In this document: in pieces, positions 1 to 8,656 of the stretch
Layout of the letters: each line of letters begins with the position of its first letter
Position numbering within the stretch: the stretch's first letter is position 1
Source of the DNA: Bog-159 sp963738345
GTDB taxonomy: Bacteria; Acidobacteriota; Terriglobia; Bryobacterales; Bryobacteraceae
Assembly (NCBI GenBank): GCA_963738345.1
Contig: CAVTWI010000002.1
Span: forward strand, 124,001 to 188,000
Length of the DNA stretch: 64,000 bases
Direction of reading: 5' to 3'
Translations under genes and position numbers: made by a program
The notes under the pieces: model-generated
The model's input: only the letters and a program-made list of their open reading frames with translations
Told to the model about the DNA's origin: nothing
Databases searched by the model: none

Positions 1-443
1 GCCTCGAATATTTTTGCTTCGAGGGCGACGGGCTATGGAACAGCGCCGATGATGAATTGATCGCGCTGGCGACGGAGGAACTGACCCGGATCGGATTATG
101 CGGGGCGGACGACGTGATCGATGGACACGTGATTCGCCAGCGGAAGGCATATCCGGTTTACGACGCCGAATACAAACAGCACATCAAGACAATACGGGAA
201 GAACTGGACGCGCGCTATCCCGGTTTGTCGGTGATTGGCAGGAATGGCATGCATAAGTACGACAACCAGGACCACGCGGTGATGACCGGCATGTTGACGG
301 CGGCCAATATTATGGCGGAGCGGGCGGTATACGACGTATGGCAGGTGAACGAGGACGCGCAGTATCACGAGGAAGGCAAGGCGGGCGTGGAATCTGCCGC
401 CAGTGGACTGCGCCTGGTTCCGGAGCCACTGTTGCGGCATTGA
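1..443 (+). CDS. Glf-like FAD/NAD(P)-dependent oxidoreductase, C-terminal part
   Basis: The reading frame is open from the window edge (first full codon at position 3) to a TGA at 441-443, so the start lies outside. The visible ~146 residues begin LEYFCFEGDGLW and include YPVYDAEYK, then the stretch VIGRNGMHKYDNQDH near the end. From memory these fit the C-terminal part of UDP-galactopyranose-mutase-like / protoporphyrinogen-oxidase-like flavoproteins found in bacterial polysaccharide and glycosyltransferase clusters. The following gene is a membrane glycosyltransferase, which suits a role in glycan or glycolipid assembly. The FAD-binding N-terminus is not visible, so the substrate cannot be named. 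Confidence 0.7.
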   Translation, partial: LEYFCFEGDGLWNSADDELIALATEELTRIGLCGADDVIDGHVIRQRKAYPVYDAEYKQHIKTIREELDARYPGLSVIGRNGMHKYDNQDHAVMTGMLTAANIMAERAVYDVWQVNEDAQYHEEGKAGVESAASGLRLVPEPLLRH

Positions 444-1780
444 TTCTCTTGATCGCTTACGCGGCCGCGTTAGTGATGTTAGTCAGTAGCCGGCCGTTAT
501 GGTTGGACGAAGTGATCCAACTGTGGGCGACTTCGGGCGGCAGCCTGGGGAGCCTTTGGGAGCGCTTGTTCCAGAACGCGGGGGGGGCTCCGCTGGGCTA
601 CCTGGAGCAGTATTGGCTGGTATCGATGGCGGGCGTGAATGTGTGGACGGCAAGGCTGCCATCGGTAATGGCGGGGGTGGGCAGCGTAGTTTTGCTGGCG
701 GTGGTGGGGCGTCAGCTTGGACTTAGCCGGCTGACTACGCTACTGGGAAGTGCGTTGTGGGCGCTCTGTCCGCTATGCGTGCGCTATTCACTGGAAGGGC
801 GGCCTTATATGCAGGCGCTGCTGTTCGCACTGGGAGCGGTGGCGGCGCACCTGCAGTTCGGCAAGACTGGGAAGGTGCGCTGGGCGCTGGTGCTGACGGG
901 TTGCCTGAGCGCGGCCGTCTATTCGCAGCCCTTCGCGATATTCGCTCCTCTGGGATTTTCGATGTGCGCCGTTTGGTGGCGGCGGGAAGCGAAGATGGTC
1001 GGGTTGACGCTTGGGCCTTATGCCGTTGCGGGGCTGTCTTTTCTGCCGTGGTTGATGGCGGCGCGGGCGCACTGGCATGCCTCCATTGCGACGGGTCCGG
1101 GCGGATTCGACTGGAGCACCGATCTGGGGCTGGTGTTGGTGCGGGAATGCATGGGAGACGGATACGCAGCGGCGGTGCCGGCGATCTTGCTGGCGGGCGT
1201 TTGCGCATTCGCGGCGATGAGGCGTCCGTTGGAGGATCGGCGGGTGGCGCTGCTTTCGGCGGTGGTGTCGACGGTGGTGCTGGCTCTGGTGGCGGATGCG
1301 GCTTTCGATTATTTCTTTGCGATCCGGCAAGTGATTTATATGGCGCCGTTTCTGCTGCTATTAGCGGCGGAGGGCGCGGGAATGGCTTGGGAGCGGCCAC
1401 GCTGGCGCGCAATGGCAGTGGTGCTGATTTTGATTTTTGCGGTGGGCGCCATGGCCAAGAACTATCGCCATCTGACCGATCGCGCGGAGGATTGGAGCCG
1501 GTTGGCGGGGCAGGTGAGCGATGCGGTGGGTGACGGCTGTATTCTGATGCCGCAAAGCGATAGCGCGGCGCTGTACACGGTGTTCCGTCCGGAGATTGCG
1601 CAGCGGCTGTGCGATTCCACGCTTTCGGGCCGGGTTGTGGTGCCGTCGCACCGGTATACGGATCCGCGCGCGGCGCGCTTGGCGGAAGACACGGTGCTGG
1701 CGCAGGGGATGGTCCGTGTGTCGAGCACAACGGTTGGATTCGGCACGGTGGAAGTGTTCGGACGGCAGCAGAGCCGTTAA
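440..1780 (+). CDS. GT-C type membrane glycosyltransferase (PMT/ArnT-like)
   Basis: Polytopic membrane protein of ~446 residues with about ten hydrophobic segments. The first membrane segment is followed by RPLWLDEVIQLWAT, the acidic DE motif in the first periplasmic loop of family-39/ArnT-like (PMT_2) enzymes, which transfer sugars from polyprenyl-phosphate donors on the outer face of the membrane. A tail of ~100 mostly soluble residues follows the last segment. An ATG at 338 is in frame but would overlap the preceding gene by 106 bp. A TTG at 440 that overlaps the upstream stop (TTGA) just before the first membrane segment is preferred, though the start is uncertain. The last 4 bp overlap the convergent hydrolase gene. 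Confidence 0.7.
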   Translation: MILLIAYAAALVMLVSSRPLWLDEVIQLWATSGGSLGSLWERLFQNAGGAPLGYLEQYWLVSMAGVNVWTARLPSVMAGVGSVVLLAVVGRQLGLSRLTTLLGSALWALCPLCVRYSLEGRPYMQALLFALGAVAAHLQFGKTGKVRWALVLTGCLSAAVYSQPFAIFAPLGFSMCAVWWRREAKMVGLTLGPYAVAGLSFLPWLMAARAHWHASIATGPGGFDWSTDLGLVLVRECMGDGYAAAVPAILLAGVCAFAAMRRPLEDRRVALLSAVVSTVVLALVADAAFDYFFAIRQVIYMAPFLLLLAAEGAGMAWERPRWRAMAVVLILIFAVGAMAKNYRHLTDRAEDWSRLAGQVSDAVGDGCILMPQSDSAALYTVFRPEIAQRLCDSTLSGRVVVPSHRYTDPRAARLAEDTVLAQGMVRVSSTTVGFGTVEVFGRQQSR

Positions 1781-2553
1781 GCGTCCAGAAACGGTATGAC
1801 CAGGGATGGAAGCACCGGCGCCATGAAAATATCGTAGTGCGTCCGGCCGGGCAGAACGGCTAATCGCGCGAGTGAGCGGCCCGCGCCATTCCATCCGGGG
1901 TCTTTCAGTCCGCCGCCGAGGAGTTGGAAGAACTGGACCATGTGCTCGGGGCGGACGGCATCGCCATCGGCGAATACCAGAAGTGTGGGCGCCTGGATGG
2001 CGGATATTTCCTTCGACCAATCGTAATCCCGCTTCAACAGTTCGCCCAGTTTGTCCAGCAGGACGGGGAAGTCCGCCGGCTTGGGGGCGATGCGGGCGTA
2101 AGTCTGATAGACCGGACTGGGCTTCAACATCGTGGCGGAGGCCGCACCTACCTGGGACATGGCGGCTACGACTTCGGGGAACCATCCATCGCGGCGGAAG
2201 GCGGCGGAGGCCACCACCAGTTTGCGAACCAGCGCGGGATATTGGATGGCCGCGCGGATGGCGACCCCGCCCCCCAGCGAGTAGCCCATCAGCGCGGCGT
2301 TTTGGATGCCGAGAAGTTGCAAAAGCGAAGCAACGTCGCCTGCCATGGCTTCGTAGGTGAGGGGGCGGTCGATATCGGCGGTGCGCCCGTGGGCTTGCAA
2401 ATCTACGGCGATGACCTGGCGCGAATGGGCAAGTGCCGGCAGGAGATCGCCCAGCATGGCGGAGGATTGCAATGCGCCATGCAGCAGGACTAGGGGTTCA
2501 CCCGCGCCGTGGATTTCGTAATAGAGTTGAAGGCCGTTGATGGGGGCGAGCAT
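1777..2553 (-). CDS. alpha/beta hydrolase
   Basis: A 258-residue alpha/beta-hydrolase-fold protein. The oxyanion-hole motif LVLLHGALQ comes near the N-terminus, the nucleophile elbow GYSLGG (Ser) near residue 96, the acid in VFADGD and the catalytic His in GRTHYD near the C-terminus, so the triad is complete. The frame extends upstream, but the ATG at 2553 is chosen because it is preceded by AAAGGAG at ideal spacing and starts MLAPINGLQLYYEIHG, a normal start for the family. It is divergent from the S4 gene. The substrate cannot be deduced; an esterase or haloperoxidase-like activity is possible. Confidence 0.85.
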   Translation of the reverse strand: MLAPINGLQLYYEIHGAGEPLVLLHGALQSSAMLGDLLPALAHSRQVIAVDLQAHGRTADIDRPLTYEAMAGDVASLLQLLGIQNAALMGYSLGGGVAIRAAIQYPALVRKLVVASAAFRRDGWFPEVVAAMSQVGAASATMLKPSPVYQTYARIAPKPADFPVLLDKLGELLKRDYDWSKEISAIQAPTLLVFADGDAVRPEHMVQFFQLLGGGLKDPGWNGAGRSLARLAVLPGRTHYDIFMAPVLPSLVIPFLDA

Positions 2554-2622
2554 ACAGTCTCCTTTATACATGAAGGTCGAACGGGAGAGAGCGAATTCGA
2601 CAGGTTGGGAGAGAATGTAGGG

Positions 2623-3003
2623 ATGGACCGGGTTAGGGTGGATAAGTGGTTGTGGGCGGTACGATTCTTCAAGACGCGCTCGCTGGCTTCGCGGGCGTGC
2701 GAGTTGGGGCGCGTTGAATGCAACGGGCAGACGGTGAAGGCTTCGCGGGATATCCGGGTGAACGATCTGTTGCAGGTAAAGAACGACAGCGGCGATTTTC
2801 AAATTGAAGTGCTGGTGTTGAGTGAGATGCGCGGTCCGGCGGCGGTGGCGCAGACATTTTACCGGGAGACCGAAGCGAGCCGGGAGTTGCGCATGAAAGC
2901 AGCGGAAGAACGGAAGGCGATGGCGGCGTTTGAGGCGATGCCGGCCGTGAAGCCATCGAAAAGGGACCGGCGGAGGATCGACCGGTTTCGGGGCAGGGGA
3001 TGA
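2623..3003 (+). CDS. S4-domain RNA-binding protein (Hsp15/HslR-like)
   Basis: A 126-residue protein that begins with an S4 RNA-binding domain: VRVDKWLWAVRFFKTRSLA, then VECNGQTVKASRDI. After ~85 residues comes a charged helical tail ending KRDRRRIDRFRGRG, rich in Arg and Lys. This is the architecture of Hsp15 (HslR), which in E. coli binds 50S subunits carrying stalled nascent chains. The start ATG at 2623 is just ahead of the conserved domain. It is divergent from the alpha/beta hydrolase with a 69-bp shared upstream region. Function is by family only. Confidence 0.82.
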   Translation: MDRVRVDKWLWAVRFFKTRSLASRACELGRVECNGQTVKASRDIRVNDLLQVKNDSGDFQIEVLVLSEMRGPAAVAQTFYRETEASRELRMKAAEERKAMAAFEAMPAVKPSKRDRRRIDRFRGRG

Positions 3004-3031
3004 GGGCCTGTCTTCGGATAAAGGCAGGCCC
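3004..3031. terminator. inverted repeat between convergent genes, possible bidirectional terminator
   Basis: GGGCCTG at 3004-3010 and CAGGCCC at 3025-3031 form a 7-bp GC-rich stem with a 14-nt loop, immediately after the S4 gene stop and 6 bp before the stop of the convergent PEP-CTERM gene. There is no long T-tract, so intrinsic termination is only plausible. Confidence 0.4.
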
Positions 3032-3037
3032 AGAGTT

Positions 3038-3769
3038 TCAAACTTGCTGCAAGGCGGCGCGGTTGGACCATGAACGCTTGAGTCGCGCGGCCAGGATAGT
3101 CAGGCCGAGGACGAGGAGGCCGGTGGTGCCGGGTTCGGGGGCATGCACGCATTGCACCGAGAAGACTCGCGCCCCTGAGCTTTGGGATCCGTCGGCACTG
3201 ATCCAGGAAGCCGAGAAATCACTGGCGATAGTGGATCCGGGATAGCCGAAGGTAATGGGCGCGCCGGAGTTGTGCAAGTCGACCAGAACTTCACTCGATC
3301 CAAGCAAGGCGGCGCATGTTTGTGTGCCGAGGTTCGCGGCGGCGGAAAGTAAGTCGATGGCGCCGGAGTAAGATCCGCCGCTGCGCGATCCGGTAGTGAG
3401 CAGCATATCGCCTAAGGCGAGACCCAGACGGGTGGCGTTCGAATCGCTCAATGATACCGAAGTGGAGCCGTCTTGCGATTCGAGCGTGCCGTTGAAGAGA
3501 ATGCCCGGCATATAAACGCTGGATGTTCCGGGTATGGAGGCCACGGGGCCGCCTATGGGCATGCCTCCGAGCAGGATCTGAATTCCGCCGGCATATTGCG
3601 CTGAGTGACTGCTCTTGGCGCCATCCGTCGAGAGATAGAAGATCAAGTCATCGTTAGTGCCGAGAGTGACTTGAGAGTTGGTGGTAACATCCACGGTATT
3701 CGCCATGGCAGGCGCCACAGAGGCTGTGAGAAGGGCGCACATTAAGATTGGGGCTGAGTAGTTTTTCAT
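3038..3769 (-). CDS. PEP-CTERM sorting domain-containing exported protein
   Basis: A 243-residue protein with an N-terminal signal peptide (MKNYSAPILMCALLTASVAPAMA, cut here at AMA-N) and a C-terminal PEP-CTERM signal: APEPGTTG, then a short hydrophobic helix LLVLGLTILAA and a basic end (RLKRSW). PEP-CTERM tails are processed by exosortases and are common in biofilm/EPS-producing Gram-negatives. No exosortase is seen in this window. The middle is Gly/Ser/Thr-rich and unrecognised. Two Cys residues in the last third could form a disulfide. Confidence 0.8.
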   Translation of the reverse strand: MKNYSAPILMCALLTASVAPAMANTVDVTTNSQVTLGTNDDLIFYLSTDGAKSSHSAQYAGGIQILLGGMPIGGPVASIPGTSSVYMPGILFNGTLESQDGSTSVSLSDSNATRLGLALGDMLLTTGSRSGGSYSGAIDLLSAAANLGTQTCAALLGSSEVLVDLHNSGAPITFGYPGSTIASDFSASWISADGSQSSGARVFSVQCVHAPEPGTTGLLVLGLTILAARLKRSWSNRAALQQV

Positions 3770-3901
3770 AACTTACAACCCGATTCTAGGGCCGCAATTA
3801 TGGAAAACCCAGTGTCCGCTGTACTGGTACAGCGGGCATCTGTAACCGTCCAACTCAGTGGGGGCTGGATCGGGGCGAGCGATTTTGCGGGGGGGGAGTA
3901 C

Positions 3902-5990
3902 TTAGAGCTGCAGGGGCATGGAACGCAAACGCTTGCCGCTCAAATGAAACACAGCATTGGCTACCGCGGGCGCGAGCCCGACGATGGGGGTCTCGCCGGC
4001 GCCGGCGGATGGCAGATCGGGCCGGTCAACGAGTACTACATCGATCTCGGGCATATCGGCGAACCGGGGCACCCGGTACTGGGAGAACCGGGGATTGGCG
4101 ACCTGTCCATCACCAAAACGAATTTGCTCGAACAGGGCTCCGCCGAGGGCCATGGCGATCGCGCCTTGAATCTGATTTTTCAAATGGTCGGGATTGACCA
4201 CGGCGCCGCAGTCGAAAGCTTCGACGACGCGCAGGATGCGGATGCGATTGTTTTCGATGGATACTTGGGCGCAAGTGGCGATGTAGCCGTTCTTTTCGAA
4301 TCCGCCGGCTATGCCGATGCCTTTTCCCTGACCCCAATGGAAGCGTTCGGCGGCGGCTTGCAGGACCGCGCGCAGGCGGTCGTCTTTCAGGTTCTTGAGG
4401 CGGAATTCGAGCGGGATCCATTTTCAGCGCTTGGGCCAATTCATCGATATGCACTTCGCGGGCGAAATGATTGGCGGTGGCCGCGAGGCCGCGATAGGAC
4501 CCTTGCCGCAAGGGCGATTTGCATTGCCGGAAGGAGTTGCGTTGATTGGGGAAGTTGTATTTACTCACTAATCCGGAACCGCCTGAGTTGTAATTGGTGC
4601 ATTCCCAGGCAGTGATAGAGCCATCGCTACGGACGCCGCTCGAGATTTCGATCAATCCGGCAGGGCGGAAATAGGCCCAGGTGAATTCTTCCTCGCGCGT
4701 CCAGACCAGCTTCACGGGTTTGCCGGCGGAGTTCGCCAGGCGGGCGGCCTCCACGGCGCATTCGCCGGAGTGCTTGCCGCCGTAGGCGGAGCCGGTGTCG
4801 GGCACGATCACGCGCACGCGATCTTCGGGGATGCCGAACGCTTCGGCCAGTTCACTGCGTACGCCGAAGGGCACTTGCGAGCCGGTCCAGACGGTGAGGT
4901 TGCCGGCAGTCCACTCGGCCACCGCAGCACGCGGTTCAAGCGGTGCGTGCGCGATATAGGCGACGGTGTAGGCGCCCTGCAACTTGAGATCGGCGGCGGC
5001 CATGCCGTCTTCTATGGAACCCTGGGTGTCGGGATTACCGGGCTCGGCAGTCGACTTCAGATAATCGTAAAAGCCGGCGCCGGAGGCTGCTTCAGGGGAA
5101 ACGGGCTCGCGTTTCCAATCGGCTTTGATACTGCGCAGGGCTTCCGTAGCGGCGTGAGCACTGGGCGCGGCGACGGCGACGAAATTCTGATCGTGCACGA
5201 TGGTGACGCCGGGAATGGCGGGCGCATCGACGGTGGTAAGGATCGCGCCGAAGGCGGGCGGACGCAGCACGCGGCCGTGCAGCATGCCGGGACGCGTGAG
5301 ATCGGGCGTGTACTTGTGTTTGCCGGTGACGAAATCGCGCCCATCGAGTTTAGCTTCCGATTGGCGCGCGGGCTTGGCAATGGCCACATCGTCCGCGATG
5401 GTCCGGGTGAGGGCGAGGCCCTTGGCGAGTTCGCCGAAACCGAGGGGCGCGGGTGCACCGGCGGTCTGATCGGGATGAGTGATTTTGCCCGCGGTTATGG
5501 TTAATTTCGCGCGATCGACTTTCCACTTTTCGGCGGCGAGATCGAGCAGCGCCTCGCGCGCGGTGGCGGCGGCGCGGCGGATCGGGGGCGCGGTGAACGG
5601 CGTGCTGCGGCTGCCGAAAGTACCCATATCATAGGGCACCAGGGCGGTGTCGGCCAGAATCAGGCGTATGGAGTTGATGGGGCAGTGGAGTTCTTCGGCT
5701 GCGGCCTGCGTGAGCGAGGTGCGGACGTTCTGGCCGACCTCGGTCTTGCCCGCGTAGAGGGTGACGATGCCATCTTCGCCGATGTGCAGCCAGGCGTCGA
5801 GATCTTTGGGCGGCGCTTGGGCGCCACCGCGACGGCCGCGTCCGGATTCCTGCGCACGCGCGGAGAACACTACGAGCAGACCACCGCCCAGTAAGGCGAG
5901 GAAATCACGGCGGTCGACGGCGAAGCGATAGAGGGGGCGGGAGGCGAGTTCGTAGCGCTCGGGTTCGAGGGGGCCGGGTTGCTCAAGCAT
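3902..5990 (-). CDS. molybdopterin-binding large subunit, IorB/xanthine-dehydrogenase family (one frameshift)
   Basis: The N-terminus carries a Tat signal (AVDRRDFLALLGGG), so the protein is probably exported folded with its cofactor. Ald_Xan_dh_C-type sequence follows: VTLYAGKTEVGQNVRTSLTQ, DTGSAYGGKHSGECAVEAAR and RQGSYRGLAATANHFA, typical of isoquinoline 1-oxidoreductase-like hydroxylases. After ALKMDP the frame breaks. The correct continuation (LEFRLKN through VNPDHLKNQIQGAIAMALGG to GAGETPIVGLAPAVANAV) is in another frame and ends at 3902. One extra base in a run of three G at about 4413-4415 explains this. The ATG at 5990 overlaps the small-subunit stop by 8 bp. The small subunit supplies electrons through 2Fe-2S clusters. 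Confidence 0.85.
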
Positions 5991-6432
5991 GTTGGGCCGC
6001 CTTCTGGATGGCTGCGATGATGCGCAGGTAGGTGCCGCAGCGGCAGATGTTGCCGTTCATGTGGTGGACGATATCTTCGCGGGTGGGGTGCGGGGTTTTC
6101 GAGAGCAGGGCGACGCCGGAGACGATCATGCCGGAAGTGCAATAGCCGCACTGCATGGCGCCCTCTTCGAGGAAGGCGTCTTGCAGGGGGTGGTGGATGC
6201 CTTCAATGGTGGTAATGTTTTTGCCGGCGGCCGCGCGCAGGGGCGTGAGGCAAGAGCGGACGGGTTGTCCATCGAGCAGGACGGTGCAGGCGCCGCACTG
6301 GCCTTCGCCGCATCCGTACTTGGTGCCGGTTAGGTCCAGGTGGTCGCGGAGGATGGCGAGGAGGGGGATTTCGGAATCGGCGTCGATGGGCCGGCGGGTT
6401 CCGTTGACGGTCAATTCAGTGACCCGGGGCAT
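5983..6432 (-). CDS. (2Fe-2S)-binding small subunit, IorA-like
   Basis: A 149-residue protein with both clusters of the xanthine-oxidase small-subunit family: the plant-ferredoxin-type CGEGQCGACTVLLDGQPVRSC at its core, then QCGYCTSGM and the CRCGTY motif of the all-helical second domain. It is encoded directly upstream of, and overlapping, the molybdopterin subunit, as in iorAB and related two-subunit hydroxylases that lack a separate FAD subunit. No signal peptide is visible, so it probably travels with the Tat-targeted large subunit. The electron acceptor is likely a cytochrome or quinone, which is not identifiable here. Confidence 0.9.
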   Translation of the reverse strand: MPRVTELTVNGTRRPIDADSEIPLLAILRDHLDLTGTKYGCGEGQCGACTVLLDGQPVRSCLTPLRAAAGKNITTIEGIHHPLQDAFLEEGAMQCGYCTSGMIVSGVALLSKTPHPTREDIVHHMNGNICRCGTYLRIIAAIQKAAQHA

Positions 6433-6499
6433 GCATCGATTTTAGCGCGGCACTGTCGACCACCGCGTTGGGGTAGCGTAAGGTGGAGCGCAAGTGGCG

Positions 6500-7930
6500 C
6501 TAGGCGCCCTCAACCATAACCGTCAACCGCCGCACGACATTTTTCAGCGTCTCCGACTGCCCGTTGAGCTCTTCGGCGGCAGCAGCGCTTTCCTCAGCTA
6601 TGGCCGCGGTTGACTGCGTGACCGTTTGCATTTGCACCACCGCCTTGGCGACTTCGTTCATGCCACGGGTTTGCTCCTGGCTGCCACGGTTAACCTCATC
6701 CACCAGGGTTTGGACCTTGCCGAACTCCTCAGTGATCATGCGAATGGCTATCGCCACTTGGTCGACCTTGGCCTCGCCGCCATTGGACTTGGAGATCGAC
6801 TCTTCAATCAGTTCGGCGGTATCCTTAGCCGCCTGGGCGCTGCGCTGCGCCAGGTTGCGGACCTCGTCGGCCACCACCGCGAAGCCCATTCCCGCTTCGC
6901 CGGCGCGCGCCGCTTCCACCGCCGCGTTGAGCGCCAGAATGTTGGTCTGAAAGGCAATCTCGTCAATAACTTTGATGATCTTGGAGATTTTACCGCTCTG
7001 GGCATGGATCTGGCCCATCGCGGCCATCGTCTCTGCCAGGGATTGGTTGGCCTGCGCGAACTTCTCTTGCGATCCGCTCACCAGGCTGGCAGCCTCGCCC
7101 GATTTTTCGCTGTTGTTGCGGGCCATGGCATTGATCTGCTCGCTCGAGGCGGATGTTTCTTCAAGTGACGCGGCCTGCTCCGACGAGCCCTGCGCCAGTG
7201 ACTGACTGGATCTGGAAACCTGGCTGGCGGCGCTATCCATCTGGCTGGCCGCCTCATTGAGTTCGCTCACAGCGTGCCCCAAGACTCTGCTAATGCCGGT
7301 ACTGAGCCACCACCCAATCAGAGCGCCGAAGGTGGCCACGATCAAGCACCCGACCGCTGTAATGATTAGTGACCAATCCTGCTCGTGGGCGCGCGCCAGA
7401 GAAGAACTGGCCGCGGCATCGGAGCATAACGTCTGCAATTGCGCCGCACCCTTGACCAGGCGCCCGCCGACACCGGCCCATTCGGCGATCAGTTGGACAA
7501 AACCCGGGCCCGTATTTTGGTGATTCTGCACGGCCGCGAGAATGCGGTGCAGCACCTCTTCGTACTGATCTAAATCCGCCCCCAATTTTTGTGTGGGCCT
7601 ACGCAATGGTTCCAATGACGGGGATGCAGCGGCCCGCTGGCTCAACTCCGGCAGGAGCGCGCGCGCATTTCGAAAGCGTTCCCATCCGGACTCGAGCGCG
7701 CCCGGCTTCTGAATGGTGACGTGATAGATGAAAAAGATGCGCGCGTTGAGAATTTCGCGCTCAAAAGCCGTCGACAGTCCCAGTTCCGGGAGGTAGTCGC
7801 GGGCCAGCGCGGACATTGTTGTAGAGGCTCGCCTCGTCGAAAGCGCGCTCCACACCCCGCCACCGCAGGCCCCAATTATTATGAAGGCGAATCCAGCCGC
7901 AAGCTTATTTCCGAGAGTCCAACGAGGCAT
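6500..7930 (-). CDS. methyl-accepting chemotaxis protein
   Basis: Chemoreceptor of ~476 residues. The N-terminal membrane segment (LAAGFAFIIIGACGGGVW) is followed by a ~150-residue helical periplasmic domain and a second membrane segment (LIITAVGCLIVATFGALIGW), then a long coiled-coil signalling domain. The hairpin tip IDEIAFQTNILALNAAVEAA followed by RAGEAGMGFAVVADEVR is diagnostic. Glu/Gln pairs suitable for methylation flank the tip, and no CheR-tether pentapeptide is seen. An in-frame ATG at 7984 lacks a ribosome binding site; the ATG at 7930 has CCGGAG upstream and gives a typical MPRWTLGNKL start. No che genes are nearby. Confidence 0.9.
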   Translation of the reverse strand: MPRWTLGNKLAAGFAFIIIGACGGGVWSALSTRRASTTMSALARDYLPELGLSTAFEREILNARIFFIYHVTIQKPGALESGWERFRNARALLPELSQRAAASPSLEPLRRPTQKLGADLDQYEEVLHRILAAVQNHQNTGPGFVQLIAEWAGVGGRLVKGAAQLQTLCSDAAASSSLARAHEQDWSLIITAVGCLIVATFGALIGWWLSTGISRVLGHAVSELNEAASQMDSAASQVSRSSQSLAQGSSEQAASLEETSASSEQINAMARNNSEKSGEAASLVSGSQEKFAQANQSLAETMAAMGQIHAQSGKISKIIKVIDEIAFQTNILALNAAVEAARAGEAGMGFAVVADEVRNLAQRSAQAAKDTAELIEESISKSNGGEAKVDQVAIAIRMITEEFGKVQTLVDEVNRGSQEQTRGMNEVAKAVVQMQTVTQSTAAIAEESAAAAEELNGQSETLKNVVRRLTVMVEGA

Positions 7931-8106
7931 AAAGTAGCTCCGGGGCCGCTTGGCTACGCTAAGCTGACCACCAATACTATTCATCGGCCAAAATGGATCA
8001 GGCTTTAGGGCGATCGGGTAAACGGTGCAGGCCGGGCGCGTGCGGCACGTCCTTCAAACACCCCGTGATATCATGATGTTGAAGTTTGAATGGAGGAAGC
8101 AGCCAG

Positions 8107-8646
8107 ATGGGTCCCGTAGGCATGCCGGAGATGGTCGTCATCTTCCTGGTCGCGCTGGTGCTCTTCGGTCCCAAGAAACTGCCTGAGTTGGGCAGGACCT
8201 TGGGGAAGGCGATCACTGAATTCCGCCGCGCCCAGAGCGAGCTGAAGGCTACCTTCGATCGTGAAATGCAAAACCTGGAACGGGAAACAAACTCGCAAAA
8301 GGAAATCGGAACGGGTTATCAGTACGATAACTACAATTACGATTATTCCTCGAGCGATGCCGGAACTTATGGCGAACCGTACGGTTCAACGACCACGGAG
8401 CCGCAGGATTCCACCGTAACCAACACTTCCACTATCAGTGCATCCGCAACTGAGGGCGCTGAGTCTTTGTCACCCGTTACACCGGAAGGCGCGATCCCGC
8501 ACGACATGGGGAACGCCACGGAAATCGCCGCTGCCTCGCACGAGGCTGTACCTCACACCAGCGGAGAACCGGCTTTGAGCCCGGCAAGCGAGCTTGAAGC
8601 GCAGCATGCGGTGAACGGTTCAATGGCAACCGAACAAAAAGCGTAG
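8107..8646 (+). CDS. tatA: Sec-independent translocase TatA/TatB family protein
   Basis: A 179-residue protein. The short N-terminal membrane helix MPEMVVIFLVALVLFGPKKL with the FGPKKLPELGR hinge and the amphipathic helix GKAITEFRRAQSELK are the TatA/B signature. After residue ~65 comes a long low-complexity acidic/Ser/Thr tail, rich in Tyr and Asn at first, of no recognised fold. The ATG at 8107 follows GGAGGAAG at 7-nt spacing. tatC starts 10 bp after its stop. A single TatA/B-like subunit with TatC suggests a minimal Tat system serving Tat substrates such as the nearby molybdenum hydroxylase. TatA versus TatB identity is not certain. Confidence 0.88.
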   Translation: MGPVGMPEMVVIFLVALVLFGPKKLPELGRTLGKAITEFRRAQSELKATFDREMQNLERETNSQKEIGTGYQYDNYNYDYSSSDAGTYGEPYGSTTTEPQDSTVTNTSTISASATEGAESLSPVTPEGAIPHDMGNATEIAAASHEAVPHTSGEPALSPASELEAQHAVNGSMATEQKA

Positions 8647-8656
8647 CTCTCACTCA

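Noticed and set aside
735..1730. Long antisense frame over the glycosyltransferase (Pro/Arg-rich)
   Set aside because: Composition-driven shadow of a high-GC coding region, without homology.
4380..4450. Programmed ribosomal frameshift in the hydroxylase gene
   Set aside because: No slippery heptamer or downstream structure recognised; similar single-base breaks occur throughout the window.
3800..4615. 271-codon plus-strand frame over the end of the molybdenum hydroxylase
   Set aside because: Antisense to sequence with clear hydroxylase homology; no recognisable motif.
4750..5504. Plus-strand frame over the hydroxylase centre
   Set aside because: Shadow, as above.
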